Source of the DNA: an uncultured Anaerotruncus sp.
Lineage (GTDB): Bacteria; Bacillota; Clostridia; Oscillospirales; Acutalibacteraceae
Assembly (NCBI GenBank): GCA_900539775.1
Contig: UQDL01000006.1
Location: 1 to 64,000, forward strand
Direction: 5' to 3'
DNA length: 64,000 bases
Below the pieces are notes generated by a model. That model searched no databases. It was not told the origin of the DNA and worked only from the letters and a program-made list of their open reading frames with translations. A program made the position numbers and the translations under genes. Positions 26,462-34,896 of the stretch are shown in pieces (position 1 is the first letter of the stretch; each line of letters opens with the position of its first letter).

Positions 26462-26472
26462 TAAATTAACAA
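26455..26472 (-). promoter_or_regulatory. Rex-like redox operator
   Basis: The minus strand reads TTGTTAATTTATTGACAA, which matches the known Rex pattern TTGTTAA-N4-TTAACAA at 13 of 14 defined positions. It covers the -35 box, where Rex binding would block RNA polymerase until NADH rises. Confidence 0.6.
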
Positions 26473-26477
26473 TATTT

Positions 26478-27170
26478 TCACTTATTTTTAAGGACTTGAT
26501 AACAAACACGCCAATCGGGCAAAACCGAAGAAAGAAGCGAATAAAAATCCGGAGAATGATTTGGATGCACGAAATGGCAAAGCTCATGAATCACAACAAA
26601 TTCAATTACTTTTTTGTCATAAGCGGCAAGGCGAGAATTAAGCGTTATAACATTGCTTTTGCTGCGGCAATTTCCCCACTGACCTTTCATTTTGCGAATT
26701 TTAAGGTGCGGCGTGCTTTGGTGATATTTTATAAAATCGAAGCAGCAATTATTCACTATTTCCGGAAATTCTTTTTCGGCAACTGCACGAAGAACTTTAT
26801 CATAGGCACCTCGTCTGCTTTCAAAATCATTGCAATTTTTCATTTCTATGCATAACACAGAACCACAAAACGAAAACGAAAAAGAGTTGCTTTCCATTAT
26901 TTTAAGCTTGTATTTATTGCCTAAAACAGAAACTGATTCACCGCTTTTAAATTCAGGCAAAGATTTATTTATCTGAGCAAATCGCTTTTTTGCATTCATA
27001 ATCTTTGATGCGTTAAGACGCACAAAATCATCAATTTCACTTTCATTAACAAAGTTTGGAGCAGACACATAAACATCACCGTTTTGCCTGATCCGAAGAT
27101 TTATGTTTTTAACCTTTTTTCGTTCTAACAGATATTTAATTTCAAATCCGTTACAGTTAACGCAACGCAT
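26478..27170 (-). CDS. YgjP/DUF45-family zinc metalloprotein
   Basis: A 230-residue protein of the YgjP-like metallopeptidase-domain family. The metal motif HELCHFVHPNHSPDF (HExxH plus a downstream His) lies near residues 191-205, and the family signature MKGQWGNCRSKSNVITLN precedes it. SprT-like proteases share the zinc motif; E. coli YgjP has been reported as a UTP pyrophosphatase, so activity cannot be decided from sequence. It contains a Cys pair at residues 3 and 6. It lies upstream of, and codirectional with, the dehydrogenase but probably in a separate transcript, since the dehydrogenase has its own promoter. Confidence 0.8.
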   Translation of the reverse strand: MRCVNCNGFEIKYLLERKKVKNINLRIRQNGDVYVSAPNFVNESEIDDFVRLNASKIMNAKKRFAQINKSLPEFKSGESVSVLGNKYKLKIMESNSFSFSFCGSVLCIEMKNCNDFESRRGAYDKVLRAVAEKEFPEIVNNCCFDFIKYHQSTPHLKIRKMKGQWGNCRSKSNVITLNSRLAAYDKKVIEFVVIHELCHFVHPNHSPDFYSLLSSVLPDWRVCYQVLKNK

Positions 27171-27276
27171 AAGACTTTCCCTTTCGTTTTTGTTGATATT
27201 ATATTACACTTATTAAAAAGATTTTGAAAAAATTCATCAACAGTATTAAATTTCGGCATAAGAAAAGCACTCGCAA

Positions 27277-27504
27277 TCAAAATAATATATAAAACACCAA
27301 AAACTTATCTATAAAATAAATGCTTATATTTTTGTTGCAATATTTTAATTTTTTTTGCATATTTTTTATGAATTGCAGTGCTTTCCCGTCTAAACCCTTG
27401 ATTTTAGGTATCTCAATTTTATTTATTTCATCTATCATTTTATCACGTATGTTGAGGAATTCCGATTCATACTTTTCATAACCAGGATGATTTTTATTAA
27501 CCAT
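27277..27504 (-). CDS. Small hypothetical protein
   Basis: A 75-residue frame starting at ATG behind GAGGAT (about 6 bases spacing). It begins with a charged, helix-prone segment (HPGYEKYESEFLNIRDKM) and ends in a hydrophobic tail (about residues 60-75). I recognise no family. It may be a real small gene or the 5' remnant of a longer decayed gene, as the tail composition becomes AT-driven. Confidence 0.4.
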   Translation of the reverse strand: MVNKNHPGYEKYESEFLNIRDKMIDEINKIEIPKIKGLDGKALQFIKNMQKKLKYCNKNISIYFIDKFLVFYILF

Positions 27505-27790
27505 TTATTATCCTCGTTAGCAAAACTTAATTTTCTTTTGTTTCGAAAAGTAAATATACAATTAAATCTTGAAAACTAAACACATATTTAATTTTATAAC
27601 CAAATATTAGCAGATAGTTTTATATTTTTCAACATAACAGTTTTGATCATACAAAAATCAACAAGTTTTTTTGAGACATATTATTTCATTTTCTGATATT
27701 GCAGATTTCTTGTTTAACATTCATCTCAACAACCTATACTTGTATAACTAAACACCATTATCAAAAACAAAAGTTAAACAAAATTAAAAT

Positions 27791-27813
27791 AAGGCAGGGA
27801 TAATTCCTGCCTT
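27791..27813 (-). terminator. Second hairpin after the tRNA operon
   Basis: Arms AAGGCAGG (27791-27798) and CCTGCCTT (27806-27813), followed on the minus strand by a T-rich run (TTATTTTAATTTT). Confidence 0.65.
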
Positions 27814-27834
27814 GTATCTATATAAACAGAAAAT

Positions 27835-27866
27835 CCGAAACTGTTACCAACGATAACAAGTTCCGG
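27835..27866 (-). terminator. First hairpin after the tRNA operon
   Basis: Arms CCGAAAC and GTTCCGG with inner TGTTA and TAACA; one mismatch and one bulge. It is followed on the minus strand by TTTTC and begins 13 bases after the last tRNA. Confidence 0.65.
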
Positions 27867-27878
27867 ATTATTCTTTGT

Positions 27879-27954
27879 TGGTGGCTCATCGGGGAGTCGA
27901 ACCCCGGACACCTTGATTAAAAGTCAAGTGCTCTGCCATCTGAGCTAATGAACC
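27879..27954 (-). tRNA. tRNA-Lys (anticodon TTT)
   Basis: Minus-strand cloverleaf beginning GGTTCATTAGCTCAG, anticodon loop CTTTTAA, T-loop GGTTCGACTCC, acceptor closing ATGAGCC and an encoded CCA end. It is the last tRNA of the five-gene operon. Confidence 0.95.
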
Positions 27955-27985
27955 GAATTCGCCCTATCCCTAGGAAAAGGGCGCA

Positions 27986-28060
27986 TGGCTGGGGAGGCAG
28001 GATTCGAACCTACGCATGAGGGAGTCAAAGTCCCTTGCCTTACCGCTTGGCTACACCCCA
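27986..28060 (-). tRNA. tRNA-Gln (anticodon TTG)
   Basis: Begins TGGGGTGTAGCCAAGCGG, anticodon loop CTTTGAC, T-loop GGTTCGAATCC, acceptor CTCCCCA with discriminator G and encoded CCA. The U-U mismatch in the acceptor stem is normal for tRNA-Gln. Confidence 0.95.
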
Positions 28061-28080
28061 ATATTTGGGATAGAAAAAAG

Positions 28081-28158
28081 TGGGGTGGGATATCGGATTC
28101 GAACCGATGACCTCCAGTGCCACAAACTGGCGCTCTAACCAACTGAACTAATCCCACC
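28081..28158 (-). tRNA. tRNA-His (anticodon GTG)
   Basis: Begins with G(-1) then GTGGGATTAGTTCAG, anticodon loop TTGTGGC, T-loop GGTTCGAATCC, acceptor ATCCCAC, discriminator C and encoded CCA. The extra 5' G pairing with C73 is the tRNA-His identity element. Confidence 0.95.
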
Positions 28159-28215
28159 ATATTTTGCTGCGCTTGAAACAAGTATAATAGCGTTTGCTGA
28201 TGCTCGGCGCAGCAT

Positions 28216-28292
<77 letters not shown>

Positions 28293-28297
28293 ATATA

Positions 28298-28371
28298 TGG
28301 AGCGGGTGAAGGGAATCGAACCCTCGTGTTCAGCTTGGAAGGCTGACATTCTACCATTGAACTACACCCGC
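28298..28371 (-). tRNA. tRNA-Gly (anticodon TCC)
   Basis: Begins GCGGGTGTAGTTCAATGG, anticodon loop CTTCCAA, T-loop GGTTCGATTCC, acceptor CACCCGC, discriminator T and encoded CCA. It is the first gene of the operon, only 5 bases before tRNA-Arg and about 10 bases after the predicted transcription start. Confidence 0.95.
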
Positions 28372-28387
28372 ATCAGCGACGTTCATT

Positions 28388-28416
28388 ATTATATACAATG
28401 AACGCCGTAAAGTCAA
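28388..28416 (-). promoter_or_regulatory. Promoter of the tRNA operon
   Basis: Minus-strand -35 TTGACT (28411-28416), 17-base spacer, -10 TATAAT (28388-28393). An inverted repeat CGTTCATT/AATGAACG (28380-28404) spans the -10; it may also act in ending clpE-side transcription. Confidence 0.8.
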
Positions 28417-28430
28417 GTACTTTTTTCAAT

Positions 28431-30734
28431 TTAATCTATTCTTACTTGAATTTTTTCATTTGCAGAAAGCGTAAAGCGCTTAATTTCCCTGTCTTGATTG
28501 AAAACTATTTGCGAAGCAAGCAAATCTTCAACATCTCTGCGAACGCAATCACGAATTCCGCGGGCATTTTTTTTGGAGCCGAATGCCTCCCTTGCGATGA
28601 ATACGGGAACGGAATCATCATAAACAAGTTCAATTGCTTTATCTTTAAGGCTTTCGGTAAGCTCATCAAGCATAATGCGTGCAATCTTTTCAAAATCATC
28701 AAATGAAAGAGTATTAAAGGATATAATTTCATCTACCCTGCCGAGAAATTCGGGGCGAAGAAAACGTTCAAGCGCTTTCATGGTTACATCCTTATTTATA
28801 TCGTTTGCAGATTTGCCGAAACCAAGCGAAGCTGTATCCGTTGAGCCGGCATTTGAAGTCATAACAATAATTGTGTTTTCAAAATTAACCGTTCTGCCCT
28901 GCGAATCGGTTATCCTGCCCTCATCCAATATTTGAAGCAGGATGTTGAGAACATCCTTGTGCGCCTTTTCGATTTCATCAAACAAAACAACGCTGTAAGG
29001 CTTTCTTCTGACTTTTTCGGTAAGCTGGCCGGCTTCGTCATAACCAACATAGCCGGGAGGCGAGCCGATAATTTTTGAAACGCTGAATTTTTCCATATAT
29101 TCGCTCATATCAAGCCTTATAAGACTTTCGGGCGAATCAAACAAATACATTGCAAGCTGCTTAACAAGCTCTGTTTTGCCCACACCTGTAGGGCCGACAA
29201 AGATGAAAGACTGCGGCCTTTTACGAGGGCTGATTTGCACTCTGCCTCTGCGAACTGCTGCGGCAAGTTTGGAAATAGCTTCATCCTGACCGACTATATG
29301 CTTTTTAAGTTCATCTTCAAGCGAAGCAAGGCGTTTAATATCCCCTGCCTCGATTTTGGCTGCAGGAATACCCGTCCAAAGCGAAACAACCTTTGCCAAA
29401 TCCGCCTCAACAACCTGATTGTCTTTGGCTTTTTCTGCAAGCGACGGCAAAATCTCATCAAGCTTCATTGTTTCTGCCTTAAGCTTTGAAATCTGTTCAT
29501 AGTCTATCTCATCATTTTCATCGGGATCCGGCTGAGAAAGAGCATCTATTTGTTCAAGCAAATTATCTTTTTCTTTAAGCTTTATTTGATATTCCGATAT
29601 TGCGGGATTGCGCAAATTTGCGCAGGTGCAGGCCTCGTCAAGCAAATCAATGGCCTTATCGGGCAAATATCTGTCAGTTATATATCTTTCAGACATTGTT
29701 ACCGCTTTATAAACAAGACTGTCTGACATTTGCACCTTATGATAATTTTCATAATATGATTTTATGCCGATCAACATTCTGTATGCGTCTTCAACAGAAG
29801 GCTCTTCAATTTTAATAGGCTGAAAACGGCGTTCAAGCGCCGCATCCTTTTCTATAAACTTTCTGTATTCATTGAAAGTTGTTGCACCAATAACTTGAAT
29901 CTCGCCTCTTGAAAGCGCAGGCTTCAAAATATTTGCGGCATTCATTGTGCCCTCACTGTCTCCCGTGCCGACAAGATTATGCACCTCATCAATAAAGAGG
30001 ATTATATTACCCTCGCTCTTAACCTCATCAACAAGGCCTTTAATTCTGCCTTCAAACTGGCCTCTGAACTGAGTTCCGGCCACAAGAGCTGTTAAATCAA
30101 GAAGATATATTTCTTTATCCGCAAGATTTGCCGGCACCTCACCCTTTGCTATTCTGATTGCAAGGCCCTCTGCAACGGCAGTTTTGCCGACACCCGGCTC
30201 GCCTATTAAGCAGGGATTGTTTTTGGTTCTGCGGCAAAGGATTTGAATGGCACGGGAAATTTCTTTTTCCCTGCCGATAATGGCGTCAATTTCACCGCGC
30301 TTTGCCTTGGCGGTAAGATTATTACAATAGTTATTGAGAAATTTACGGGGATCTTCTTTTCTGCCCTTTTTGCCTTTTTTTCTGCCTGAGGGTTTGCCAT
30401 CCTTAGTTTCGTTTTCAGACGAATTATTTCCGAAAAGGCTTGCAAAAGGCAATGTTTGAGCACCTTCTGCATTATCGGGATCAAGCATTTCACCTACAGA
30501 GCCAAAATCAAAGTCCTGCATATTTTCCATAAACTGGCTCATTTGCTCCGAAGCTTGCTCAAGCTCTTCATCGGAAATACCAAGCTGATCTATCATTTGA
30601 TTTATGGAGCCGACATTCATTTCCCTTGCACATTTAATACAAAGCCCTTCGGGGACAACTTTACCGTCTTCCATTTTTTGTATAAACAGAACTGCGGGGC
30701 GAATTCCGCATTTACTGCACATCTGTTGTTTCAT
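28431..30734 (-). CDS. clpE: ClpE-like AAA+ unfoldase
   Basis: A 767-residue two-domain Hsp100 ATPase. An N-terminal zinc finger (Cys6, Cys9, Cys32, Cys35) replaces the usual Clp_N repeats, as in ClpE. A Lys/Gly-rich linker (about 108-130) precedes AAA1 with Walker A GEPGVGKT (178-185) and Walker B FIDE (247-250), a short M-like coiled segment (about 385-435), and AAA2 with Walker A GPTGVGKT (514-521) and Walker B LFDE (584-587). The LGF loop near 637-639 is the ClpP-docking tripeptide. It therefore probably feeds substrates to ClpP. It ends a cluster with pgsA and cvpA; no CtsR or CIRCE operator was seen upstream. Confidence 0.88.
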   Translation of the reverse strand: MKQQMCSKCGIRPAVLFIQKMEDGKVVPEGLCIKCAREMNVGSINQMIDQLGISDEELEQASEQMSQFMENMQDFDFGSVGEMLDPDNAEGAQTLPFASLFGNNSSENETKDGKPSGRKKGKKGRKEDPRKFLNNYCNNLTAKAKRGEIDAIIGREKEISRAIQILCRRTKNNPCLIGEPGVGKTAVAEGLAIRIAKGEVPANLADKEIYLLDLTALVAGTQFRGQFEGRIKGLVDEVKSEGNIILFIDEVHNLVGTGDSEGTMNAANILKPALSRGEIQVIGATTFNEYRKFIEKDAALERRFQPIKIEEPSVEDAYRMLIGIKSYYENYHKVQMSDSLVYKAVTMSERYITDRYLPDKAIDLLDEACTCANLRNPAISEYQIKLKEKDNLLEQIDALSQPDPDENDEIDYEQISKLKAETMKLDEILPSLAEKAKDNQVVEADLAKVVSLWTGIPAAKIEAGDIKRLASLEDELKKHIVGQDEAISKLAAAVRRGRVQISPRKRPQSFIFVGPTGVGKTELVKQLAMYLFDSPESLIRLDMSEYMEKFSVSKIIGSPPGYVGYDEAGQLTEKVRRKPYSVVLFDEIEKAHKDVLNILLQILDEGRITDSQGRTVNFENTIIVMTSNAGSTDTASLGFGKSANDINKDVTMKALERFLRPEFLGRVDEIISFNTLSFDDFEKIARIMLDELTESLKDKAIELVYDDSVPVFIAREAFGSKKNARGIRDCVRRDVEDLLASQIVFNQDREIKRFTLSANEKIQVRID

Positions 30735-30745
30735 TAAGTTACTCC

Positions 30746-31399
30746 TTAACTGTTTTTCTTATTATCGGATTTTGAAGCAGCCTTATTCTCTTTCATTTGC
30801 TTTATAAAACCCGGAGCATAGCCGAAAAGAGAAACAAACGCAAGCACTGCCGAAATTATAACCATAACGGTTGTAAGCGTTTGCGGAAGCTGCTTAAAGA
30901 ACCATACGCCGACAAGCGGAGAATCAGGAGATCCCAAAGCTATAATCGTTATCATAAACACATAGAAAACAACCGTTGCTGCTTTGCCCCACACTTCTGC
31001 CGCTGTTGGGCGCATACCCTTTGAAAGCAATATACCGCCGCCGATTATCATAATAAGCTCTTTTATGATAAAGAGGAAAAATATGTATTTAACAATACCG
31101 TCGTTTTGCCAAAACTTTATTATAAGGATAACAACGATTGCCATTTGAGAAAGCTTATCTGCAATGGGATCGAGAATTTTTCCGAGATTCGAAACCATAT
31201 TGTATTTTCTTGCAATTTTGCCGTCAAAAACATCTGTAAGAGCCGCAACAATCATTGTAATTACAGCCCAAAGATAATATCCTTTAATGAAAAGAACGGC
31301 AAAAGCCGGAATAAGCGCAATCCTTACGAAGCACATCCAATTTGGTATTGTATTCCAATCGGTGAAAAGATCTTTAAGATTTTCCTTTAATTTACTCAT
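30746..31399 (-). CDS. pgsA: CDP-diacylglycerol-glycerol-3-phosphate 3-phosphatidyltransferase
   Basis: A 217-residue membrane enzyme making phosphatidylglycerophosphate, the first step to phosphatidylglycerol and cardiolipin. The CDP-alcohol phosphotransferase motif DG-x2-AR-x8-G-x3-D-x3-D is complete (DVFDGKIARKYN then GKILDPIADK, about residues 57-84). About five membrane helices are present. I chose the ATG at 31397-31399, after AAAGGC, rather than a frame start seven codons upstream. It lies 11 bases before the clpE gene. The C-terminal about 15 residues are Lys-rich and probably cytoplasmic. Confidence 0.9.
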   Translation of the reverse strand: MSKLKENLKDLFTDWNTIPNWMCFVRIALIPAFAVLFIKGYYLWAVITMIVAALTDVFDGKIARKYNMVSNLGKILDPIADKLSQMAIVVILIIKFWQNDGIVKYIFFLFIIKELIMIIGGGILLSKGMRPTAAEVWGKAATVVFYVFMITIIALGSPDSPLVGVWFFKQLPQTLTTVMVIISAVLAFVSLFGYAPGFIKQMKENKAASKSDNKKNS

Positions 31400-31434
31400 A
31401 ATCAATGCCTTTCCGCCCAATGGGCAATCCGCAG

Positions 31435-32121
31435 TTAAACAAGCTTAATCAACGGATTTATTTTATTTATAAACTCTGCAACAGAGCTTGAATCCACAAG
31501 TTTTACAAATTCATTTTGCGAGGAAGCAAAAACAAAATCACGCACAAACACAAGCGCCGCACAAATCCCCGCAAGAAGAACAACGCCCTTGAAAGCGCCC
31601 AAAAGAGCACCCAAAAACTTATTTGTTTTTTTTAGCGGCATATGGTCTTTTTCCTCAAGCTTTTTTACTATTTTTGAAATCAAAAGCACAACAAGCGAAA
31701 CCGCAAGCAGCACAATGAGAAACACAACCGCTTTAACAACAACAAGCAACACGGGATCAAGCACATTTTTTGTTATTGCCTGAGCTGCCGTTGAATTATT
31801 TATGTTATCAAGAAACGAAGTATCAACAATTCCGGAAAGCCCGAAAGGAAGCGATGCAACACTTTCTTTAACAGATTCCGCAAGGGAATCTATATTTGCC
31901 GAATTTTCAATACCATTTGTTACTTTATTCAGCGCAATTTCACGAAAAAAAGAATTATATACCTGAGCAGAATATTTATCCGCAGTAAAGAAAGCAAGTG
32001 GGATCCCAACGGCATATTTGGCAAAGGAAATAACGCTGCGAAGCAATCCTTTAAAATACCCTGCAACAATACAAGCCGCAACCGATAAAACAAGAATTAT
32101 ATCAAGAATATTTATTTGCAT
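31435..32121 (-). CDS. CvpA family membrane protein
   Basis: A 228-residue protein with four membrane helices: MQINILDIILVLSVAACIVAG (in two parts) and GYFKGLLRSVISF at the N-terminus are typical of the CvpA/colicin V production protein family, and GALLGAFKGVVLLAG marks the later conserved Gly-rich helix. The family is linked to envelope and membrane integrity but has no proven activity. I chose the ATG at 32119-32121, 10 bases after the DUF5711 stop and behind GGAGTGA; a longer frame would overlap that gene by about 90 bases. Confidence 0.8.
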   Translation of the reverse strand: MQINILDIILVLSVAACIVAGYFKGLLRSVISFAKYAVGIPLAFFTADKYSAQVYNSFFREIALNKVTNGIENSANIDSLAESVKESVASLPFGLSGIVDTSFLDNINNSTAAQAITKNVLDPVLLVVVKAVVFLIVLLAVSLVVLLISKIVKKLEEKDHMPLKKTNKFLGALLGAFKGVVLLAGICAALVFVRDFVFASSQNEFVKLVDSSSVAEFINKINPLIKLV

Positions 32122-32131
32122 AAAAAAACAA

Positions 32132-33304
32132 TCACTCCGTGCTGCCCTCAAGCAATTCAACAAGAGTTTGCCTTTTGGCAAAAACCTTTGAAGAAACCTG
32201 CTTGATTGAGGTGTAAGAATCATCAGCTTTATATGTTTGTTTAACGGATGAATCGGAAATTTTATAAGTTACAACACTGTCTGAAGTTAAAACACTGACA
32301 TATGATGAAGATCCGGAAACATCTTTTACGGCAGAGGCTGTGGTTACAATATCGTGCACCTTGCCGTTTCGCTTCACAACCGCTATTTTATTATCGGCAG
32401 AGCCGGAATATTCGGAATAAGCGTAAATAAGATTATTTGAACTGTCATAATCAAACGAAACAGTGTTTACGCTGCCTTGCTCAAAAATTTTCATTTCAGA
32501 TTTAAGCCCGCTAACAACGCTTACAAAATCAGAGCCAACTACAAACAAATCACTTGATGAAAAATGCAAATCAACAACAGGCGAAGAATAATATTCAAAC
32601 TGTGCTCTCGGTTCTGAATCGCCGATATTCATTGTGTAAACAATTGTTTTAAGCTTAGCATTTTCCGAATTAACGGCCGCAAAAGCAATTCGAGTGCCGT
32701 TGCCGTCTATTGCTGCGGCAATAACATAACCGTTTGCAACATCATAGCCCATTTTTTTCTTAAGAGATTTATTATATACCGTTACATTGCTCTTTGCGGA
32801 ATCGGAAGTTGTGCACAAAACAACGCTGCCTGATTGCGAAACCGAAGCACAAAGAAGCTGATTTTCGGTTTTATCGGAATACACATTCTTTTTCTCCGTA
32901 TCAAGGCGATAAGAAGTGCCGCCCTGATCATAAAGCAACGAATAACTTCCGGAAGTTTCAATTATCGGATTTGCATAGCCGTGATTAAAGGTTTGCACAA
33001 GATTTGCATTTGAAGCATCCAGCACCGTATAAGCCGTATCATCAAGAACATAAATTCCTCCGCCGATCGTTCCGAATGATAAATCGCCGCCGGAAGAAAG
33101 TTGATAAGGAAATTTATTTTTTTCGGAAACAGATTCCGAATTATTTTTATTTATTGAAAGAGAAGAAAAATCCGTTTCGGCAACACGCATAACAAGCAAA
33201 ACGGCAACAACAATGCCCACTATTGCCCATGCGATACGCATTCGCTTGCGATTTTTTGCTTTTTTTCTTTTTTCTCGTTCTGCTTCACGCTGAGATGATG
33301 CCAT
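32132..33304 (-). CDS. DUF5711 membrane-anchored beta-propeller-like protein
   Basis: A 390-residue protein: a very basic cytoplasmic start (about residues 1-25), one membrane helix (about 26-42), then an extracytoplasmic part with repeated strand patterns (GGGIYVLDD, GSYSLLYDQGG, GNGTRIAFAA, SDLFVVGSDF) that resembles a PQQ/WD-like propeller. I believe this is the DUF5711 family, common in Clostridia, of unknown function. I chose the ATG at 33302-33304 behind GAGGG. It is upstream of cvpA, pgsA and clpE, which suggests an envelope role. Confidence 0.65.
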   Translation of the reverse strand: MASSQREAEREKRKKAKNRKRMRIAWAIVGIVVAVLLVMRVAETDFSSLSINKNNSESVSEKNKFPYQLSSGGDLSFGTIGGGIYVLDDTAYTVLDASNANLVQTFNHGYANPIIETSGSYSLLYDQGGTSYRLDTEKKNVYSDKTENQLLCASVSQSGSVVLCTTSDSAKSNVTVYNKSLKKKMGYDVANGYVIAAAIDGNGTRIAFAAVNSENAKLKTIVYTMNIGDSEPRAQFEYYSSPVVDLHFSSSDLFVVGSDFVSVVSGLKSEMKIFEQGSVNTVSFDYDSSNNLIYAYSEYSGSADNKIAVVKRNGKVHDIVTTASAVKDVSGSSSYVSVLTSDSVVTYKISDSSVKQTYKADDSYTSIKQVSSKVFAKRQTLVELLEGSTE

Positions 33305-33352
33305 AATAACCCTCAAAAATTAACGCACACTGAAATATATATTAACTAAAAT

Positions 33353-34087
33353 TTAATAATTGACCTTGTTAAGGTAAAGCCCCTGCGGAGGAGCGGTTTT
33401 TCCCGCGCGGTTTCTGTTTTGGCTTTCTATAACATCCGAAAGCTCGCCGGCTTTTATTTTACCCTCATTCACAAACAAAAGAGTTCCCACCATAATTCGC
33501 ACCATATTATAGAGAAAGCCGTTTGCACTGACAATAAAACGAACTTCATCGCCAAAACGCTCAACCCTGAAATCATAAACTGTTCTTACGGTGCTTTCAA
33601 CCTTTGAATTTGCGGAGCAAAATGCCGCAAAATCATGAGTGCCTATATAAGCTTTTGCCTCTCTGTCAAGATATTCGTCATCTATAGGATATTTATAGTG
33701 AAACGCATAATTTTGCAAAAAAGGATTTCTTATTTTGCCGTTGTGCACCCTATATACATATTCTTTTGAATGAACACTGTATCTTGCATGGAAATCAAGC
33801 GGCATTATTTTGCAATCAAAAACCGCTATATTTTTCGGCAAATATGTATTTAGCCCCGCAACAACATTACGGCACGGTAATTCCTTTTCAGATTTAAAAG
33901 ATATGCAATACATATTGGCATGCACGCCGCTGTCTGTTCTGCTGCATCCTTTAATATCTGTTTTTTCGCAAAAAAGCTTTTCGAGCGCCTGCTGAAAAAC
34001 CTGTTGCACCGTTAAGGCATTTTTTTGGATTTGCCAGCCGTGATATTCAGAACCGTCATAAGCTATATATAACAAATAATTTATCAT
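33353..34087 (-). CDS. truA: tRNA pseudouridine(38-40) synthase
   Basis: A 244-residue enzyme that isomerises uridines 38-40 in the tRNA anticodon stem. The start YLLYIAYDGSEYHGWQIQ and the catalytic Asp in CSRTDSGVHA (about residues 49-58) are diagnostic. Its start overlaps the ecfT stop by 4 bases (ATGA). The ecfA1-ecfA2-ecfT-truA order is conserved widely in Firmicutes. Confidence 0.94.
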   Translation of the reverse strand: MINYLLYIAYDGSEYHGWQIQKNALTVQQVFQQALEKLFCEKTDIKGCSRTDSGVHANMYCISFKSEKELPCRNVVAGLNTYLPKNIAVFDCKIMPLDFHARYSVHSKEYVYRVHNGKIRNPFLQNYAFHYKYPIDDEYLDREAKAYIGTHDFAAFCSANSKVESTVRTVYDFRVERFGDEVRFIVSANGFLYNMVRIMVGTLLFVNEGKIKAGELSDVIESQNRNRAGKTAPPQGLYLNKVNY

Positions 34088-34896
34088 ATTACCGCCGCCG
34101 TCAGTGTATTTATATAGATAACAAGCGCAAACAGAACTGCTACCGCAGCAAGAGAGGCATAATCCCTGCCTTCCATTTTAACCTGCTTCATTTTTGTTCT
34201 GCCCACGCCGCCTCTGTAGCAACGGCAATCCATGGCATAAGCCAATTCGTTTGCACGCCTGAACGAAGATATAAACAAAGGAATAAGAATCGGCACAAGT
34301 GCCTTAGCCCTGCGTGCAAGGTTACCGCTTTCAAGATCTGCTCCTCTTGATTTTTGTGCTGCCGTGATTTTATCTATTTCTTCAATAAGCGTAGGTATAA
34401 AACGAAGTGCAATAGTCATAGTCATTGCAACCGAATGTACATCAAGCTTAAACACCTTAAGCGGCGAAAACAATCTTTCAATTGCATCTGTCAAATCAGT
34501 GGGAGTGGTTGTGTAGGTCAGCAACGAGCCGACAACAACAAGCAATATAATTCTGACAGACATAAAGATTGCCGTGCAAATGCCCGCCTCTGTGATTTTC
34601 AGCCTGCCGAAAAGAGTTACAAGAGGCTCTCCCTGGCCATAAAAAAGATTAAGCACCGATGTTATGATAATTATAACCGCAAGCGGCTTAATGCTTTTAA
34701 AAATTGTTTTGAGCGAGATTTTGGACGCCAAGACAATTGCAACAGAAAATACTGTTACCATAGCAAGGGTATAAAAGTTTTTGCACACGAAAAGCGCAAC
34801 AATCACGGCAACGGTTAGCATTATTTTCATTCGTGCGTCCATTTTATGAATAAAAGAATTTCCGGGGAAATATTGCCCCAAGGTTATATCACTCAC
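34084..34896 (-). CDS. ecfT: Energy-coupling factor transporter transmembrane protein
   Basis: A 270-residue protein with about five to six membrane helices. The C-terminal coupling helices carry SRGADLESGNL (about residues 189-199) and a degenerate second motif CRCYRGG (about 224-230) where many EcfT proteins have an Ala-Arg-Gly motif. It links the two ATPases to exchangeable S components for vitamin or metal uptake. It overlaps ecfA2 by 8 bases. Confidence 0.9.
   Translation of the reverse strand: MSDITLGQYFPGNSFIHKMDARMKIMLTVAVIVALFVCKNFYTLAMVTVFSVAIVLASKISLKTIFKSIKPLAVIIIITSVLNLFYGQGEPLVTLFGRLKITEAGICTAIFMSVRIILLVVVGSLLTYTTTPTDLTDAIERLFSPLKVFKLDVHSVAMTMTIALRFIPTLIEEIDKITAAQKSRGADLESGNLARRAKALVPILIPLFISSFRRANELAYAMDCRCYRGGVGRTKMKQVKMEGRDYASLAAVAVLFALVIYINTLTAAVI

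Larger units (their letters stand above)
27505..27878. other. AT-rich intergenic region without a gene
   Basis: Very AT-rich. The only structures seen are two hairpins serving as tRNA-operon terminators (27791-27813 and 27835-27866). No open frame with a ribosome binding site is visible. Confidence 0.65.

Noticed and set aside
28431..33316. CtsR or CIRCE heat-shock operator for clpE
   Set aside because: No tandem GGTCAAA heptads or CIRCE inverted repeat were seen upstream of clpE or of the genes before it.
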